A stretch of 64,000 bases of DNA. It comes from Maribacter_C sp047345145 (lineage in GTDB: Bacteria > Bacteroidota > Bacteroidia > Flavobacteriales > Flavobacteriaceae). The number at the start of each line of letters is the position of its first letter. The first letter of the stretch is position 1. This document shows, in pieces, positions 14,541 to 21,938 of this stretch. Made by a program: the position numbers and the translations under genes. Below the pieces are notes generated by a model. That model made no database searches and had not been told where the DNA came from. It was given only the letters and a program-made list of their open reading frames with translations. Location: NCBI RefSeq assembly GCF_047345145.1, contig NZ_JBLFER010000006.1, forward strand, positions 62,001 to 126,000, in the 5' to 3' direction.

Positions 14541-15392
14541 ATGAAAAGACATCAATTTATAATTTTTGCAATCATCGCTTTCATTTTTATGGGTTGTGAC
14601 AAAGACGAAAATAATTCAGAAGAGCCTTTAGAGGAAAGTTTCTTGTTCGAAGATGGCTTTGAAACACAAAATGACTTATTGGACGAATTGTTTCCTTCTA
14701 ATGGAAATCGATGGTCAACAATTCAACAAACTGACCCAACAAACGCAACGAACGAAATTTCAATTTCAAATACTGAATTCAACGAGGGACAAAACGCACT
14801 TCGAGTTCTTGCTTATCAATCAGATTCTGACTTGTCAAAAGTAGATATTGAGAAAAATGGACTAAACATAATTTCAGGAAATAAGGTTACAATAAAAGCT
14901 GACTTTTATATAGTTGGTACTGAACCTATCGAAAATTTATTACTGCTTGATTTAGAATGTTGTTCTTGTTGGGACCCAACTGTTGGCGATAATTATGGCT
15001 CTGAAAACCAATGTCCAGGAGTAAGATTAATGATGTCTGGTGGGAATGATTATCTCTCAATTGAAAGAGGAAAAATATCGGGAACTACAATGCAACAAAC
15101 AGATTTTGCATTTCCAAGAAATCAATGGGTTACAGTTCAATGGGAAATGATTATGTCAGATAGTGAGAATGGACTTAATCGATTAATTATAAATGAAACA
15201 GAAGTCATCAACCAAACTGGAATGAATATGCCAAATGCACAGGTTTTTACAGATGTTTTTCTAAATCAAGGTATTGATTTTACTCTACAAGAACCTACTT
15301 TTTATGAACGAGTACAAATTGGAGCAACAGCAAATCCTACAGCGGGAAATATCGAACTATTTGTAGATGATTTTTCAATAAAAGTGAAATAA
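14541..15392 (+). CDS. uncharacterised lipoprotein, possible carbohydrate-binding jelly roll
   Basis: The 283-residue lipoprotein has a signal ending IFMGC (Cys19) followed by DKDENNSEEP. The mature part opens LFEDGFE, then NRWSTIQQTDPTNATNEISIS, VTIKADFYIVG, WVTVQWEMIMSD and a final IELFVDDFSIK. Strand-rich openings and endings like this are usual for concanavalin-like or polysaccharide-lyase-associated beta-jelly rolls in marine flavobacteria. A CCSCW cluster near residues 139-143 could bind metal or form disulfides. No catalytic residues identified. Cassette 12. Confidence 0.6.
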   Translation: MKRHQFIIFAIIAFIFMGCDKDENNSEEPLEESFLFEDGFETQNDLLDELFPSNGNRWSTIQQTDPTNATNEISISNTEFNEGQNALRVLAYQSDSDLSKVDIEKNGLNIISGNKVTIKADFYIVGTEPIENLLLLDLECCSCWDPTVGDNYGSENQCPGVRLMMSGGNDYLSIERGKISGTTMQQTDFAFPRNQWVTVQWEMIMSDSENGLNRLIINETEVINQTGMNMPNAQVFTDVFLNQGIDFTLQEPTFYERVQIGATANPTAGNIELFVDDFSIKVK

Positions 15393-15396
15393 AAAC

Positions 15397-15532
15397 GTGC
15401 TACAAAACGTATAAAATTAATTGCTTAGTACGAGCCTACTTACGATAATCCTCGCGGATTTTCTATTCGGTTTGCATTTGCTAAATTAGGTGCTTAAACA
15501 CGCAACTAATCTTATACAAAACCGGTAGCCAC
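15397..15532. repeat. imperfect palindrome in cassette 12 tail (attC-like)
   Basis: The left arm (15397-15424, starting GTGCTAC and ending TTAATTGC) and right arm (15502-15532, GCAACTAATCTTATAC then GTAGCCAC) pair over most of their length. The 136-bp element separates the lipoprotein gene from repeat R13. I have an impression of similar elements elsewhere in Flavobacteriaceae but cannot check it. Confidence 0.5.
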
Positions 15533-15560
15533 AATAATGAAAAACCTCAGACTAATATTA

Positions 15561-15579
15561 AAAGTTTAAATAAAAGATT
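15561..15579 (+). repeat. cassette repeat R13 (three mismatches)
   Basis: Differs at positions 7 (T), 15 (A) and 19 (T), nearly the same variant as R10. The next gene begins 79 bp beyond. Confidence 0.75.
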
Positions 15580-15658
15580 ATTGCGGTAAGCACTGAAAAG
15601 CAGTAGTACATTTTGAAGCAACAAAAAACATTTAAAATATCTTGTAGAAAAACGAATT

Positions 15659-16141
15659 ATGAAAAATGTTTTCGCAATTATTTTAATCGGATTTATTGTT
15701 TGTTGTTCAGGTGACGAGGAAGACCAAATCGATTGTTCCCTTTTTGATCCTGCATTTCCATCTTTGTTTATCAGAATAGTTAATGCAACGGGAGATAATC
15801 TAATTGAAAATGAAACTATTGATCCAAATAATATTACTGTTGAAGGCGATTTTGCTAATGCAGGATTTCAATTTATTCCGGCAAATGAATTTGCTGTCCC
15901 TGACTCTGACATTAGAGCGTTTGATAACTCATTAAACCTTTATATTCCCAATGAATCATCATTTAAGTATACTGTAGATTTAGATGATTTTGAGGTTATT
16001 GAAGTAGGTTTTGAGGCAGCGCTAACAAGAATACCTTGCGATATCACCTATTTTATTCCTACTAGGGTTACTTTTAATGGCCAGATGCTAGCCCTTACGG
16101 AAATTTCACCTCTTGAATTTTTAGTTATAGTAGAACTATAA
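15659..16141 (+). CDS. small uncharacterised lipoprotein
   Basis: This 160-residue protein has a signal peptide ending FIVCC (Cys15/16) followed by SGDEEDQ, the acidic motif of exported lipoproteins. The mature part is beta-rich and has two further Cys (near residues 26 and 125) that could bond. The opening of the domain, FPSLFIRIVNATGDNLIENETIDPNNITV, resembles small lipoproteins common in Flavobacteriaceae, but I cannot name a family. First gene of segment R13-R14. Confidence 0.6.
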   Translation: MKNVFAIILIGFIVCCSGDEEDQIDCSLFDPAFPSLFIRIVNATGDNLIENETIDPNNITVEGDFANAGFQFIPANEFAVPDSDIRAFDNSLNLYIPNESSFKYTVDLDDFEVIEVGFEAALTRIPCDITYFIPTRVTFNGQMLALTEISPLEFLVIVEL

Positions 16142-16244
16142 AACGCAATAGAATAAAAGGGGTTATAAGAACCCTTAGGTTGTATAAGTTTATTAAATTA
16201 TATTCTACGTACAGGCCCTACTGTTAGACGCAATCAAGTATCAA

Positions 16245-17327
16245 GTGAAAAAGAAGAAAGAAATAGCAATTATAGGAGCTGGACCATCGGGTTTGTCTAT
16301 GGCACTTTTTTTAAATGAACTTGGCTATAATCCGATCCTATTTGATCGTAAGAATATAATCAGTAAGTATTCCAAGGCTTTAGGGGTTAACCCAAGAACA
16401 CTAGAGCTTATGAAGCCGTTTGGCCTAACAACTAAGTTCTTGAAGAATGGCAGACGAATGACAGCAATAAATTTATGGAAGGGGGATCAACATATTTACA
16501 AAAATGATTTCTCTAAAGTAAACTCCGAATTTCCATTTATGTTAATTCAGCCTCAAAAAGAATCTGAGGAAATTCTTCTTGAAGAAATACAATCAAGAGG
16601 TATTCAAGTAGAATATGATTCGGAATTTGTAAAATATACTAAAGTAGACTCAAAATATGCTATTACCCTTAAGGATAAAAATCAGTTTTCGAAGAATTTT
16701 GACTTTTTAATAGGGGCTGATGGAGGCCATAGTCAAATTAGGAAGCAGACAAATATCCGGTATAAAGGGTATCGGTACGATGAAGCCTGGGAATTATTTG
16801 ATATCGAGCTAGAAATGAATGTGAACTCTGAAGAAGGGCACATAAGACTGTTTCCCGACGGGGGAATGATTATGATAAGGCTCCATGAAAACATTTGGCG
16901 AATTGCTGGAAACCTAAACTCAATTCTAAATTACTTACCAAAAAAATCAGTGATCGGTAAAATACATTGGGAATCCAAATTTCGAATTAATCATAAAGTG
17001 GCACAAAATCTTGTTAAAGAAAATATAGTTTTGATAGGAGATGCAGCACATCTGCATTCACCAGTGGGAGCACGAGGTATGAATTTAGGTATAGAAGATG
17101 CCTTTATCAGTAGTAAGTTGATTAATGAAGATAGAATAGACGAATATACTGGAATTAGAAAACCGTATTTAGAAAGTACGGTAAAGAGAATAAATAATAT
17201 TACAATGGGAATGGCTGGTAATTCTACAATATCCAAAATTATAAGAAGTCAAATTGGCAATATGAAACCCATATTTCCTATAGTAATGCCAAGAGTCAGA
17301 AATTTTGTTTTGGGAATTGATAAATAA
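16245..17327 (+). CDS. FAD-dependent monooxygenase (PheA/TfdB-type aromatic hydroxylase family)
   Basis: A 360-residue flavoprotein with all three FAD/NADPH motifs of class A monooxygenases: GxGxxG in IIGAGPSGLSMALFLNE (residues 9-25), the DG motif LIGADGGHSQIRKQ (about 157-170) and the GD motif LIGDAAHLHSPVGARGMNLGIEDA (about 262-285). Enzymes of this fold hydroxylate phenolic or other ring substrates; the substrate is not predictable. The start is GTG (16245), 8 residues before the dinucleotide-binding strand, as expected. The family usually runs 380-550 residues, so this is a short member. It is the second gene of the last segment. Confidence 0.85.
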   Translation: MKKKKEIAIIGAGPSGLSMALFLNELGYNPILFDRKNIISKYSKALGVNPRTLELMKPFGLTTKFLKNGRRMTAINLWKGDQHIYKNDFSKVNSEFPFMLIQPQKESEEILLEEIQSRGIQVEYDSEFVKYTKVDSKYAITLKDKNQFSKNFDFLIGADGGHSQIRKQTNIRYKGYRYDEAWELFDIELEMNVNSEEGHIRLFPDGGMIMIRLHENIWRIAGNLNSILNYLPKKSVIGKIHWESKFRINHKVAQNLVKENIVLIGDAAHLHSPVGARGMNLGIEDAFISSKLINEDRIDEYTGIRKPYLESTVKRINNITMGMAGNSTISKIIRSQIGNMKPIFPIVMPRVRNFVLGIDK

Positions 17328-17400
17328 TTCCCGCGCCTAATAGTAGGTATCAGATCGTACATCTTGGTTCCTCATAGAGATGATCTTTAATGAGAGCTCA

Positions 17401-17419
17401 ATAGTTCAAATAAAGTCTC
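17401..17419 (+). repeat. cassette repeat R14 (degenerate, last copy)
   Basis: ATAGTTCAAATAAAGTCTC keeps the core AGTTCAAATAAAG but loses the ATG end. It marks the right end of the array. Confidence 0.65.
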
Positions 17420-17497
17420 ATTTCCTTCGAAGACATAATTAATCAACCCCATTTTTTATTAAAAAACGTCAAAATGTCATTTAAATATATAGGTTTT

Positions 17498-17512
17498 ATG
17501 TCAAAATGACAT
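17498..17512. promoter_or_regulatory. palindromic operator candidate upstream of the heat-shock gene
   Basis: ATGTCAAAATGACAT is a perfect inverted repeat (six-base arms, AAA centre), 72 bp before the hsp20 start. Related GTCAAAA half-sites lie at 17468 and, inverted, near 17534. A repressor or stress-regulator site is likely; the regulator is unknown. Confidence 0.5.
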
Positions 17513-17583
17513 AAAATAATGACTGGTATGTATTTTGACTTTATGTGGTTGATTAAAAATAAAACTATTTAAAAATGCATATT

Positions 17584-18009
17584 ATGAGCGTAGTAAAAAG
17601 AAATAATTCGGTCTTTCCAGCATTGATGAATGAACTATTTAAGCCTGATTGGTTTGGTGGTTTGGAATCGGTAACAAGTTACTTACCAGCCGTTAACATT
17701 AAGGATAATGAAACTGAATTTGAATTAGAATTATCCGTTCCTGGAAGAAAAAAAGAAGATTTCAATATTGAAATTGACAAAGATGTACTTACAGTTTCAG
17801 CTGAGGTAAAAACAGATGAAGAGAAGAAAACAGAAAACTATTCAAGAAGGGAATTCACATTCAGTTCTTTCAAAAGGTCTTTCACTTTGCCAGATACGGT
17901 GGACTCTGAAAAAATCGAAGCGAATTATGAAAATGGAATTTTAAGTTTTGTACTCCCCAAGAAAGCGGAGGCATTACCAAAACCTAAAAGATTGATTGAG
18001 TTATCATAA
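17584..18009 (+). CDS. small heat-shock protein, Hsp20/alpha-crystallin family
   Basis: About 141 residues with the alpha-crystallin domain from residue 35 on: PAVNIKDNETEFELELSVPGRKKEDFNIEIDKDVLTVSAE, then FKRSFTLPDTVDSEKIEANYENGILSFVLPKK with the usual GIL triplet and a C-terminal basic tail. It acts as an ATP-independent holdase chaperone in the cytoplasm. An ATG at 17575 is in frame, but 17584 (MSVVKRNNSVFPALMNEL) fits the family better. Palindromic GTCAAAA-type sites upstream and a strong terminator downstream suggest a single-gene, stress-regulated transcript. It appears to be chromosomal DNA outside the cassette array. Confidence 0.92.
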   Translation: MSVVKRNNSVFPALMNELFKPDWFGGLESVTSYLPAVNIKDNETEFELELSVPGRKKEDFNIEIDKDVLTVSAEVKTDEEKKTENYSRREFTFSSFKRSFTLPDTVDSEKIEANYENGILSFVLPKKAEALPKPKRLIELS

Positions 18010-18100
18010 GAATTTAAAAGAATTGTGAACGGTCCGGTTCTTCGGGCCCTCATGATACCCGCCTGGTGGTTCGGGCGAGGTAGGTTTAGTTGGTTAGTTG

Positions 18101-18137
18101 AAAAGCGTCTCTATTGCAAAATAGGGGCGCTTTTTTT
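18101..18137. terminator. rho-independent terminator
   Basis: A stem built from AAAAGCGTCTCTATT and its imperfect complement, followed by a T run, lies between the convergent hsp20 and M20 peptidase genes. The T run touches the peptidase stop codon, so the structure may serve both strands. Two GC-rich hairpins of unknown role lie just before it (18033-18085). Confidence 0.75.
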
Positions 18138-19710
18138 ACTCTATAGGTTCATCTAAAATGGCAAGACAGGTAATAATGCCTTCTAGGAAATTTCCTAGTC
18201 TCAAATTTTCGTTGGGACTATGAATATTGTTGTCAGGGTTCGGAATGCGAATAGACACTGCAGGAATGCCAAGTGTCGTTATGAAAGGCGCTATAGGTTG
18301 TGAGCCACCAGTGGTACGCATCTTGACGTAATTCTTGCCAAATACTTTTTGCATGGCTTTCTCCAAATGTTTCCCGATGGGTGAATTCATATCAGTGCGA
18401 AAGGGTTTGGAGCCTAATCGGTATGTAAATGATGCTAGTTTCGAATAAGTTTTGCGTTCCTCTTCAGAGGGAACGGAATCTACCAAATGATAGCCTTGTT
18501 CTTTGATGTGTTGTTTTAATGACTGCATTAGTTTTTCTCCGTCCGATTCGAGCACAAGACGCATATCTATTTCGGTAATCACTTCTGAGGGAATGATGGT
18601 TCGAACTTCGTTCCCAATCCAACCGGCATTTAGTCCTCTTATGTTTAGGGATGGGTATTGCAGTGCTTCCTGATACGTTTCACCTACCTTGTCTTGGTCA
18701 GCAATGCCTAAGCGCTGTTTTATGCTATCTAAGTTTTCAGGAACGTTATTGAGTTGCAGCTTTTCTTCTTCGGATAATTCGATACCATCATAAAAACCCT
18801 TAAGTGTAACTCTTCCATTTTCATCTTTCAGACTGCTTAATAATCTTGCCGTCTCAAATACGGGATTTGGCGCAAAATTCCCATATTGACCGCTATGAAG
18901 CGGATATCTAGGTCCGAAAACGGTTAAAGTGGCCGTAGCGATACCCCTGGCTCCAAATGTGAGTGTTGGTAAATTTGAGAGGTGTCTTGTGCCATCCATG
19001 ATGAAAAGCATATCCGCATTCAATAATGGTCTGTTTTCAACTACTGCTTTTGGTAGGGAAGGGGAGCCCATTTCTTCCTGAAAATCCATAATGACCTTTA
19101 CGTTGAAAGCCGGATTGATTTTTTTGGCCTGCAGAATTTGCAATGCAGAAATAAAAGACATGGCAGGTCCTTTTGAATCGGAAGCTGATCTTGCAAAAAT
19201 TCGCCAATCTGGATTGTGCTCTTTTTCTAATAATCGAGAATCAATAATTCTCCAATTATCAGTATCATCTTTTTCTTTCAAAACAGGTAAGAACGGGTTT
19301 TGCTGATTCCATTTTGTGGAGTCTACTGGTTGACCATCAATTTGTAAATAGAACAAAATCGTTTTCAAATTTCGGTCCACTATTTTTTCAGCAAAGAGTA
19401 GGGGAGCGCCTTCTGTTTTTATAACCTGACTTTCAAATTTTAATGTTGAAAAAACCGAGTCGCACCATCTTAGATTTTGTTCAATTTCATTTTTAAAATG
19501 ACCATCGTTTCTCAATTTTAAAAATGACATTAAATCAAAAATAGCCGTTGGAAATTTTTCTTCTGCCGCGGCATGAATTTTTTTTGAGGATAATTTTTGG
19601 GCTGATGAAAATTGCGAAAAAAGTAGACCAAAAACAATGACGAAGAACGGAGCTGAATTTTTGAGAAAAAAAGGGTAAAAAGTCGAAAATTTTATCGAAA
19701 ATATCATCAT
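18136..19710 (-). CDS. exported M20-family metallopeptidase (dipeptidase type)
   Basis: A 524-residue zinc peptidase with an N-terminal hydrophobic signal (FFVIVFGLLFSQFSSA, ending near residue 37). M20 features follow in order: SASDSKGPAMSF (metal-binding Asp and K-G of the catalytic strand), VIMDFQEEMGSP (the paired Glu, base and metal ligand), FIMDGTRHL, the dimerisation lid (about 235-390), and a late GGSQPIAPFITTLGIP with HSPNENL carrying the final His. It probably cleaves dipeptides or related small amides in the periplasm. An inverted repeat lies just upstream of its start. Confidence 0.85.
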   Translation of the reverse strand: MMIFSIKFSTFYPFFLKNSAPFFVIVFGLLFSQFSSAQKLSSKKIHAAAEEKFPTAIFDLMSFLKLRNDGHFKNEIEQNLRWCDSVFSTLKFESQVIKTEGAPLLFAEKIVDRNLKTILFYLQIDGQPVDSTKWNQQNPFLPVLKEKDDTDNWRIIDSRLLEKEHNPDWRIFARSASDSKGPAMSFISALQILQAKKINPAFNVKVIMDFQEEMGSPSLPKAVVENRPLLNADMLFIMDGTRHLSNLPTLTFGARGIATATLTVFGPRYPLHSGQYGNFAPNPVFETARLLSSLKDENGRVTLKGFYDGIELSEEEKLQLNNVPENLDSIKQRLGIADQDKVGETYQEALQYPSLNIRGLNAGWIGNEVRTIIPSEVITEIDMRLVLESDGEKLMQSLKQHIKEQGYHLVDSVPSEEERKTYSKLASFTYRLGSKPFRTDMNSPIGKHLEKAMQKVFGKNYVKMRTTGGSQPIAPFITTLGIPAVSIRIPNPDNNIHSPNENLRLGNFLEGIITCLAILDEPIE

Positions 19711-19717
19711 TTTATGA

Positions 19718-19735
19718 TTTTAGACTTGTCTAAAA
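19718..19735. promoter_or_regulatory. palindrome upstream of the M20 peptidase
   Basis: TTTTAGACTTGTCTAAAA is an 18-bp inverted repeat with eight-base arms, 8 bp before the start codon. The loop is too short for a stable RNA hairpin, so a dimeric regulator site is more likely. Confidence 0.35.
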
Positions 19736-19847
19736 AAAGTAATTAAATTATTTAAAACCATACATATAAATTAACTTATCTAAAATGTTTATTCATATTT
19801 TATATAAAATGAAGAATTTATTGAAATTTATAACTTTTTTCGCAAAA

Positions 19848-21836
19848 TCACTCCTTTTCTTGCAATATTTTAATTTCATCACGGAGCTTCGCAGCTTGCA
19901 TAAAATCCAATTCCTTAGCTGCTTTTTCCATTGATTTTCTTTTCTCTCGAATTAATTTTTCGATTTGTTCTTTGGTCAAATAATCTAGGTCAGGTTCTGC
20001 AGCACGCATCTCCTCTTTTTCAAAATGATACGTCGAAACAGAGTTTTTGGCAAGGGCACTATCCAAACTTTTATTGAGTGCTTTTGGGGTGATGTTATGT
20101 TCTGTGTTATAAGCAATTTGTTTCTCTCTTCGGTAGGTGGTTTCATCAATTGTTTTCTGCATGCTAGCCGTAATTTTGTCGGCATACATGATTGCTTTTC
20201 CATTCAAATGCCGAGCAGCTCTTCCTACAGTTTGTGTCAAAGATCGGTTGCTTCTCAAGAAACCTTCTTTGTCTGCATCTATAATTGCAACTAGAGAAAC
20301 TTCGGGTAAATCGAGTCCTTCTCTTAACAAATTCACGCCGATCAGAACATCAAAAATTCCTTTTCGAAGATCTTGCATAATCTCAACACGTTCTAAGGTA
20401 TCCACATCACTATGAATATATCTGCATCGGATATTTATACGAGTTAGGTATTTTGCCAACTCTTCAGCCATTCGTTTGGTGAGGGTAGTAACTAACGTTC
20501 TTTCGTCTTTTTCAACACGTTGTTGTATTTCTTCTACCAAATCATCAATTTGATTCAAACTAGGCCGAACTTCTATAATTGGATCTAAAAGACCAGTTGG
20601 GCGAATGATTTGCTCTGCAAATATGCCTTCACTCAGTTTCATTTCATAATCGGCCGGAGTGGCACTTACATAGATTACCTGACTCTGTAAGGCTTCAAAT
20701 TCCTCAAACTTCAAGGGTCTGTTATCCATTGCGGCGGGCAGGCGAAAGCCGTAGTCTACCAAATTCACTTTTCGTGAACGGTCACCACCATACATTGCAT
20801 GTACTTGCGGAATGGTCACATGACTTTCATCAATCACCATTAAATAGTCATCAGGAAAATAATCGAGAAGACAGAAAGGTCGCGTGCCTGGTTCACGTCC
20901 GTCTAAGTACCTTGAATAATTCTCTATACCAGAGCAGTAGCCCAATTCGCGAATCATTTCTAAATCGAAATTGGTTCTTTCTTCCAGACGTTTTGCTTCT
21001 AAGGGCTTGGCAATATCTTTAAAATAATCAATCTGTTTGACTAAGTCTTCTTGTATTTGATGAATGGCATTTTGAAGGATATCCGGAGAAGTAACAAACA
21101 TGTTTGCCGGATAGATATTCAAGTTTTCATAAATTTCAATAACCGTATTATTGAATGGGTCAAAAGCCTCGATTTCTTCTACTTCATCTCCAAAGAAATG
21201 AATGCGAAACGCGTGATCGGCATAACTCGGAAACACATCTACGACATCTCCCTTAACTCGAAAATTACCATTTCTAAAATCTGCAGTAGTTCGAGAATAC
21301 AGACTTTGAACCAGTTGATGTAAAAACTTGGTGCGGGCAATAACCTGGTCTTTTTTAATATTAATGACATTCTTTTGAAACTCAACAGGGTTTCCGATGC
21401 CATATAGGCACGAAACTGAGGCAATAACAATAACATCACGTCTACCAGAAAGAAGAGAAGAGGTTGTACTTAAACGAAGTTTCTCAATATCTTCATTGAT
21501 GGAGAGATCTTTCTCGATGTAAAGTCCGGAAGTGGGAATAAAAGCTTCCGGTTGGTAATAGTCATAGTAGGAAACAAAATATTCCACCGCATTCTCTGGG
21601 AAAAACTGCTTGAATTCCGAATATAATTGCGCTGCCAGAGTTTTGTTATGTGCTAAGATCAGGGTGGGCCTTTGTACTTCTTCAATTACGTTGGCTACTG
21701 TAAATGTTTTTCCTGAACCCGTTACACCCAAGAGCGTTTGATACTTTTCTTTTCCTTCAATACCATCAACTAATTGTTTGATGGCTTGGGGCTGGTCACC
21801 GGTGGGTTTGAATTCAGATACTACCTTAAATTTCAT
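19848..21836 (-). CDS. uvrB: excinuclease ABC subunit B
   Basis: The 662-residue protein is a full-length UvrB. Walker A GVTGSGKT is at residues 37-44, the beta-hairpin region YYDYYQPEAFIP(T) at about 92-105, helicase motif DESH (VIDESHVT) near 338-346, GVNLLREGLDLPEV near 500, and motif VI QTVGRAARH near 538. The C-terminal UVR coiled coil (KAAKELDFMQAAKLRDEIKIL) binds UvrC. It loads onto damaged DNA from UvrA2 and supports nucleotide excision repair. It is a single gene here, with no uvrA or uvrC nearby. Confidence 0.97.
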   Translation of the reverse strand: MKFKVVSEFKPTGDQPQAIKQLVDGIEGKEKYQTLLGVTGSGKTFTVANVIEEVQRPTLILAHNKTLAAQLYSEFKQFFPENAVEYFVSYYDYYQPEAFIPTSGLYIEKDLSINEDIEKLRLSTTSSLLSGRRDVIVIASVSCLYGIGNPVEFQKNVINIKKDQVIARTKFLHQLVQSLYSRTTADFRNGNFRVKGDVVDVFPSYADHAFRIHFFGDEVEEIEAFDPFNNTVIEIYENLNIYPANMFVTSPDILQNAIHQIQEDLVKQIDYFKDIAKPLEAKRLEERTNFDLEMIRELGYCSGIENYSRYLDGREPGTRPFCLLDYFPDDYLMVIDESHVTIPQVHAMYGGDRSRKVNLVDYGFRLPAAMDNRPLKFEEFEALQSQVIYVSATPADYEMKLSEGIFAEQIIRPTGLLDPIIEVRPSLNQIDDLVEEIQQRVEKDERTLVTTLTKRMAEELAKYLTRINIRCRYIHSDVDTLERVEIMQDLRKGIFDVLIGVNLLREGLDLPEVSLVAIIDADKEGFLRSNRSLTQTVGRAARHLNGKAIMYADKITASMQKTIDETTYRREKQIAYNTEHNITPKALNKSLDSALAKNSVSTYHFEKEEMRAAEPDLDYLTKEQIEKLIREKRKSMEKAAKELDFMQAAKLRDEIKILQEKE

Positions 21837-21938
21837 CTTCTAAAAATACGAAACCGAAGGTGTATTTTTTCTATGAAAAGGTAGTTAGTTTTGAACAAAA
21901 AAGAACACGAGATGAATATCTAAGGTTTACTACATCAC

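Larger units (their letters stand above)
1939..17419 (+). mobile_element. putative serine-recombinase gene-cassette island
   Basis: A same-strand block with a small serine recombinase at its left end and fourteen copies of a 19-bp direct repeat spaced 219-2365 bp apart behind it. Each interval holds one to two unrelated genes. The left limit is set where the Crp/Fnr frame loses its start; the right limit is the last, degenerate repeat before the heat-shock gene. Both limits are estimates. That the repeats are recombination sites is inference from position and conservation. Confidence 0.6.

Noticed and set aside
5434..17419. CRISPR array
   Set aside because: Fourteen short repeats are present, but the intervals are 219-2365 bp and hold genes; repeats vary and no cas gene is seen.
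5434..17419. Classical integron with attC sites
   Set aside because: No tyrosine integrase, and the 19-bp repeat lacks GTTRRRY/RYYYAAC ends or a hairpin. The attC-like palindromes were kept only as candidates.
18033..18085. tRNA or small RNA gene
   Set aside because: GC-rich hairpins but no cloverleaf or anticodon arm; a terminator lies next to it.
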